Positions 5,808 to 8,134 of a stretch of 8,134 bases of DNA are shown piece by piece. The DNA is taken from NCBI GenBank assembly GCA_027435495.1, contig DAHZZC010000225.1, positions 1-8,134 of the forward strand, written 5' to 3'. The DNA is from Planctomycetales bacterium. GTDB taxonomy: Bacteria; Planctomycetota; Planctomycetia; Isosphaerales; Isosphaeraceae. Each line of letters starts with the position of its first letter. Positions within the stretch are counted from its first letter, which is position 1. The position numbers and the translations under genes were made by a program. The notes beneath the pieces are model-generated. The model saw only the letters and a program-made list of their open reading frames with translations. It searched no databases and was not told the DNA's origin.

Positions 5808-7289
5808 ATGTCGAGAGTCCACCGTCCTCCTCCACCTCGGGTCGTGATCGTCGGCGGCGGGCTGGCGGGGCTGGCCGCCGCCTCCTGCCTGGTCGATCGC
5901 GGCCTCCGGATCACGCTCCTCGAAAGCCGCCCCCGGCTCGGCGGCCGAGCCAGCTCGTTCGTCGACCCGGCCACCGGCGAACTCGTCGACAACTGTCAAC
6001 ACGTCAGCATGGCCTGCTGTACCAACCTCGCCGACTTCTGCCGGCGAGTCGGCATCAGCGACCTCTTCCGCCGGGAGCCTGAGCTGGTCTTCCTCGACCC
6101 CGAGGGGCGGACGTCCCGGTTCCGCGCGGGATTTGGTCCGGCGCCGCTGCACCTGACCGGCAGCTTCCTGAAGGCCCGATTTCTCGCCTTCGAGGACAAG
6201 CTCGCCGTGGCTCGCGGGCTGGCGGGGCTCGCGTTCGATCGCGCCGACCAGCCGGGCGAATCGCTCCTCGACTGGCTCCGCCGCCATCATCAGACCGAGC
6301 GCGCGATCGAGATGTTCTGGGGCCCGGTGCTGGTCTCCGCGCTCAACGAGCGGCTGGATCAGATGGACGTCGGCCACGCGCGCAAGGTCTTCCTCGACGG
6401 ATTCCTCCGCAACCGGGCCGGGTTCCAGCTCGAACTGCCGACGGCCCCGCTCGGCGAGCTTTACGGCCGACGCCTGGAGCGCTGGCTGGACATCCACGAG
6501 GTCGAGGTCCGGCTGACGACCGGCGTCCGCTCGATCGAGACCGACGACGACGGCGCCCTCGGCGGCGTGGTCCTCCGGACGGGCGAGCCGATCGCGGCCG
6601 ATTTCGTGATTGCGGCCGTCCCGTTCGACCGCGCCGGCGCGATGATCCCGCCCGACTTCCGCGACCGGATGCCGGCGCTCTCGGGTCTGGAAAAGATGGA
6701 GTCTTCACCGATCACGGGCGTGCATCTGTGGTTCGACCGGCCGGTCTGCCCGTTCGACCACGTGGTCACGCCGGGTCGGCTGATCCAGTGGGTCTTCAAC
6801 CACACGGCGATTCAGGGCCGATCGGCGGCCGAGGGAGGCGGTCAGTACCTCCAACTGGTCATTAGCGCCTCGTACGACCTGCTGCCGCTCGACAAGGTCG
6901 CGATCCGCGATCGGGTGCTCGACGAGCTGGGCGCGATCTGGCCCGAGGCCCGCGCCGCGACGCTCCTGCGATGGTGGGTCGTGACCGAGCACGGCGCGAC
7001 GTTCGCGGTCCGGCCTGGGGTCGAGTCGATCCGCCCGCCGCAGCGGACCCCGATCGATGGCCTCTTCCTGGCCGGCGACTGGACCGACACCGGATGGCCG
7101 GCCACGATGGAAGGTGCCGTCCGGAGCGGATACCTCGCCGCGCAGGGGGTCCTCCAGGACCTCGACCGCCCGGCCCGATTCCTCCGCCCGGGACTGCCCT
7201 CCGGGACACTCGCTCGCTGGATCTTCGGCTCCTCCGAGTACCGCCCGGCGCGGAGGGAGGGAACGGGCCGCAAGCTTCTGTCAGAGTAG
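5808..7289 (+). CDS. hpnE: Hydroxysqualene dehydroxylase HpnE (squalene-associated FAD protein)
   Basis: This flavin amine-oxidase-like protein has 493 residues. It reduces hydroxysqualene to squalene, the last step after HpnD and HpnC. The N-terminal dinucleotide-binding motif reads 'VVIVGGGLAGLAAASCL' (12-28) with the ribose-binding acid E39 in 'ITLLESRPRLGGRASSF'. The HpnE signature near residue 61 is 'DNCQHVSMACCTN', with Cys where many family members have Gly (DNGQH). Further along are 'FWGPVLVSALNE' and the second FAD-binding block 'GLFLAGDWTDTGWPATMEGAVRSG' (from ~418). The tail is basic. I chose the ATG at 5808, 44 bases past the PIN gene. A TTG at 5760 overlapping the PIN stop (TTGA) is an alternative that would add 16 residues. 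The stop overlaps the hicA stop region by 9 bases on the opposite strand. Confidence 0.94.
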   Translation: MSRVHRPPPPRVVIVGGGLAGLAAASCLVDRGLRITLLESRPRLGGRASSFVDPATGELVDNCQHVSMACCTNLADFCRRVGISDLFRREPELVFLDPEGRTSRFRAGFGPAPLHLTGSFLKARFLAFEDKLAVARGLAGLAFDRADQPGESLLDWLRRHHQTERAIEMFWGPVLVSALNERLDQMDVGHARKVFLDGFLRNRAGFQLELPTAPLGELYGRRLERWLDIHEVEVRLTTGVRSIETDDDGALGGVVLRTGEPIAADFVIAAVPFDRAGAMIPPDFRDRMPALSGLEKMESSPITGVHLWFDRPVCPFDHVVTPGRLIQWVFNHTAIQGRSAAEGGGQYLQLVISASYDLLPLDKVAIRDRVLDELGAIWPEARAATLLRWWVVTEHGATFAVRPGVESIRPPQRTPIDGLFLAGDWTDTGWPATMEGAVRSGYLAAQGVLQDLDRPARFLRPGLPSGTLARWIFGSSEYRPARREGTGRKLLSE

Positions 7290-7505
7290 CGAGACGAACT
7301 CGTCGCGGGTCAGCCCGCAGTCGCGCAGGATCTTGCTCAGGAGGCCCGGGCCGATTGTCTCGCCTGCATGGACGGGGACGACCGTCGTCCGGCCGTCGGG
7401 ATGCCCCGGGAAGTTGTGGCTGGCTCGGGTCCGGATGACCGTGAAGCCGGTGGATTCCAGCGCCTCCACGATCTCCCTTCCCGTCAAGGCCGGCAGCTTG
7501 CTCAT
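7281..7505 (-). CDS. hicA: HicA-family mRNA interferase toxin
   Basis: The protein has 74 residues, full length for the family. HicA toxins have a double-stranded-RNA-binding-like fold and cleave mRNA using a conserved histidine. The sequence shows 'MSKLPALTGREIVEALESTGFTVIRTRASH' with the catalytic H30 in 'RASH' (commonly 'GSH'), then 'HPDGRTTVVPVHAGETIGPGLLSKILRDCGLTRDEFVSLL', a classic HicA C-terminal half. The ATG overlaps the hicB stop by 4 bases (ATGA), so its translation is coupled to the antitoxin. Its last 9 bases overlap the 3' end of hpnE on the other strand. It appears intact. Confidence 0.93.
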   Translation of the reverse strand: MSKLPALTGREIVEALESTGFTVIRTRASHNFPGHPDGRTTVVPVHAGETIGPGLLSKILRDCGLTRDEFVSLL

Positions 7506-7717
7506 GGCGCGACCGTGACCCGCTGGATCCCGATGAAGTCGAGCGGTTCGGGCGCCTCGTCGATGACCTCCAGGTACAGCTCGATTGCCTCCTTGATCCG
7601 CTCGGAGAGTTCGTCCAGCGAGCGGGCCTGGGTATGGCAGCCTGGCAGGGCCGGCACGGAGGCGACGAAATAGCCTTCCGCGTCCCGCTCGATCACGACA
7701 TCATATTCCCGGCTCAT
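7502..7717 (-). CDS. hicB: HicB-family antitoxin
   Basis: The protein has 71 residues and is the short HicB form. 'YDVVIERDAEGYFVASVPALPGCHTQARSLDELSERIKEAIELYLE' is the typical partial RNase H-like fold with the 'P.LPGC.TQ..S.DE' signature. The C-terminal helix-turn-helix or ribbon-helix-helix domain of longer HicB proteins is absent, so this copy may bind and neutralise HicA without the standard DNA-binding module (inference). A strong GGGGGGAG site lies 4 bases before the ATG. The gene starts 12 bases after the stop of the upstream peptidase gene on the same strand and may be expressed partly from that gene's transcript. Confidence 0.93.
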   Translation of the reverse strand: MSREYDVVIERDAEGYFVASVPALPGCHTQARSLDELSERIKEAIELYLEVIDEAPEPLDFIGIQRVTVAP

Positions 7718-7721
7718 GCGA

Positions 7722-7729
7722 CTCCCCCC
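7722..7729 (-). promoter_or_regulatory. Ribosome binding site of hicB
   Basis: A G-rich GGGGGGAG on the minus strand lies 4 bases before the hicB ATG. It occupies nearly all of the 12-base gap after the peptidase stop codon. Confidence 0.6.
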
Positions 7730-8134
7730 TCAAGGCTCCAGCTTGTCCAGCTCGGTGCGGACGGTCTTCATCAGCGAGGCGATCAGCTCGTCACCGAAGT
7801 CGAACCGCGTGCCGGCGGCCTCGAAAAGCTCCGGCAACGGCCGAGAACCCCCCAGCGCCAGCGCCTTCTTGTAGGCTCCGACCGCTCCCGCGCGATCCGT
7901 CAGCGATCGCTGCCAGATCTGCAAGGCGCCAAGCTGCGCGATCCCGTATTCGATGTAGTAGAACGGATACAAGAAGATGTGGAGCTGTCGGTGCCAGGAG
8001 TGATCGCGTGACTCCTCGTATCCCGACCAGTCCACCGCGCCGCCGAATCGCTGCAGAAGCTCGCGCCAGGCGGCTCGCCGCTCGTCGCGCGAGTGGCCGG
8101 GGTGGTTGTAGATCCAGTGCTGGAAGGCGTCGAC
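7730..8134 (-). CDS. M3-family oligoendopeptidase F-like metallopeptidase (C-terminal part)
   Basis: The reading frame enters from the right edge and ends at 7730, giving the last 134 residues. The segment begins 'VDAFQHWIYNHPGHSRDERRAAWRELLQRFGG' and continues 'VDWSGYEESRDHSWHRQLHIFLYPFYYIEYGIAQLGALQIW', which is the conserved post-active-site region of M3 (PepF-like) zinc peptidases, including the Tyr/His-rich 'HIF..PFYYIEYGIAQ' stretch that shapes the substrate site. The HExxH zinc motif lies upstream, outside the window, so catalytic competence cannot be checked here. The role is probably cytoplasmic oligopeptide hydrolysis. The GTG at 8035 is an internal Val codon, not the start. hicB follows after 12 bases. 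Confidence 0.92.
   Translation of the reverse strand, partial: VDAFQHWIYNHPGHSRDERRAAWRELLQRFGGAVDWSGYEESRDHSWHRQLHIFLYPFYYIEYGIAQLGALQIWQRSLTDRAGAVGAYKKALALGGSRPLPELFEAAGTRFDFGDELIASLMKTVRTELDKLEP

Overview
The window is very GC-rich bacterial DNA with mostly short intergenic gaps. It suggests a planctomycete, probably of the Isosphaeraceae/Gemmataceae type. The reasons are the DUF1080 (3-keto-disaccharide hydrolase domain) secreted protein, the bacterial squalene gene set hpnC-hpnD-hpnE, and strong GC-ending codon use. This assignment is inference from gene content; no rRNA is present.

Layout. (1) Positions 1-523, minus strand: a thioredoxin-like protein with an intact WCGPC site, running off the left edge in a very acidic, low-complexity tail. 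(2) 524-1366: 843 bases with no convincing gene. It contains several GC-rich hairpins and one striking interleaved inverted repeat at 1113-1150 that could form a pseudoknot. (3) 1367-2282, plus strand: a two-gene cassette of a small 82-aa protein of unknown function and a two-helix DUF2335 membrane protein; the genes overlap by 26 bases. (4) 2309-2941, minus strand: an exported DUF1080 protein, convergent with the cassette and divergent from the squalene genes. (5) 3140-7289, plus strand: a compact squalene operon of hpnC, hpnD, a PIN-domain toxin-antitoxin pair, then hpnE. HpnD joins two farnesyl diphosphates to presqualene diphosphate, HpnC turns that into hydroxysqualene, and HpnE reduces this to squalene, the precursor of hopanoids or sterols. 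(6) 7281-7717, minus strand: a HicB-HicA toxin-antitoxin pair whose toxin gene overlaps the 3' end of hpnE by 9 bases. (7) 7730-8134, minus strand: the C-terminal part of an M3-family oligoendopeptidase F-like metallopeptidase, 12 bases upstream of hicB.

The most notable points are the insertion of a complete PIN toxin-antitoxin pair inside the squalene operon with a second toxin-antitoxin pair abutting its end, the uncharacterised small protein/DUF2335 pair, and the interleaved inverted repeats upstream of that pair. I found no CRISPR array, transposase, rRNA or credible complete tRNA.
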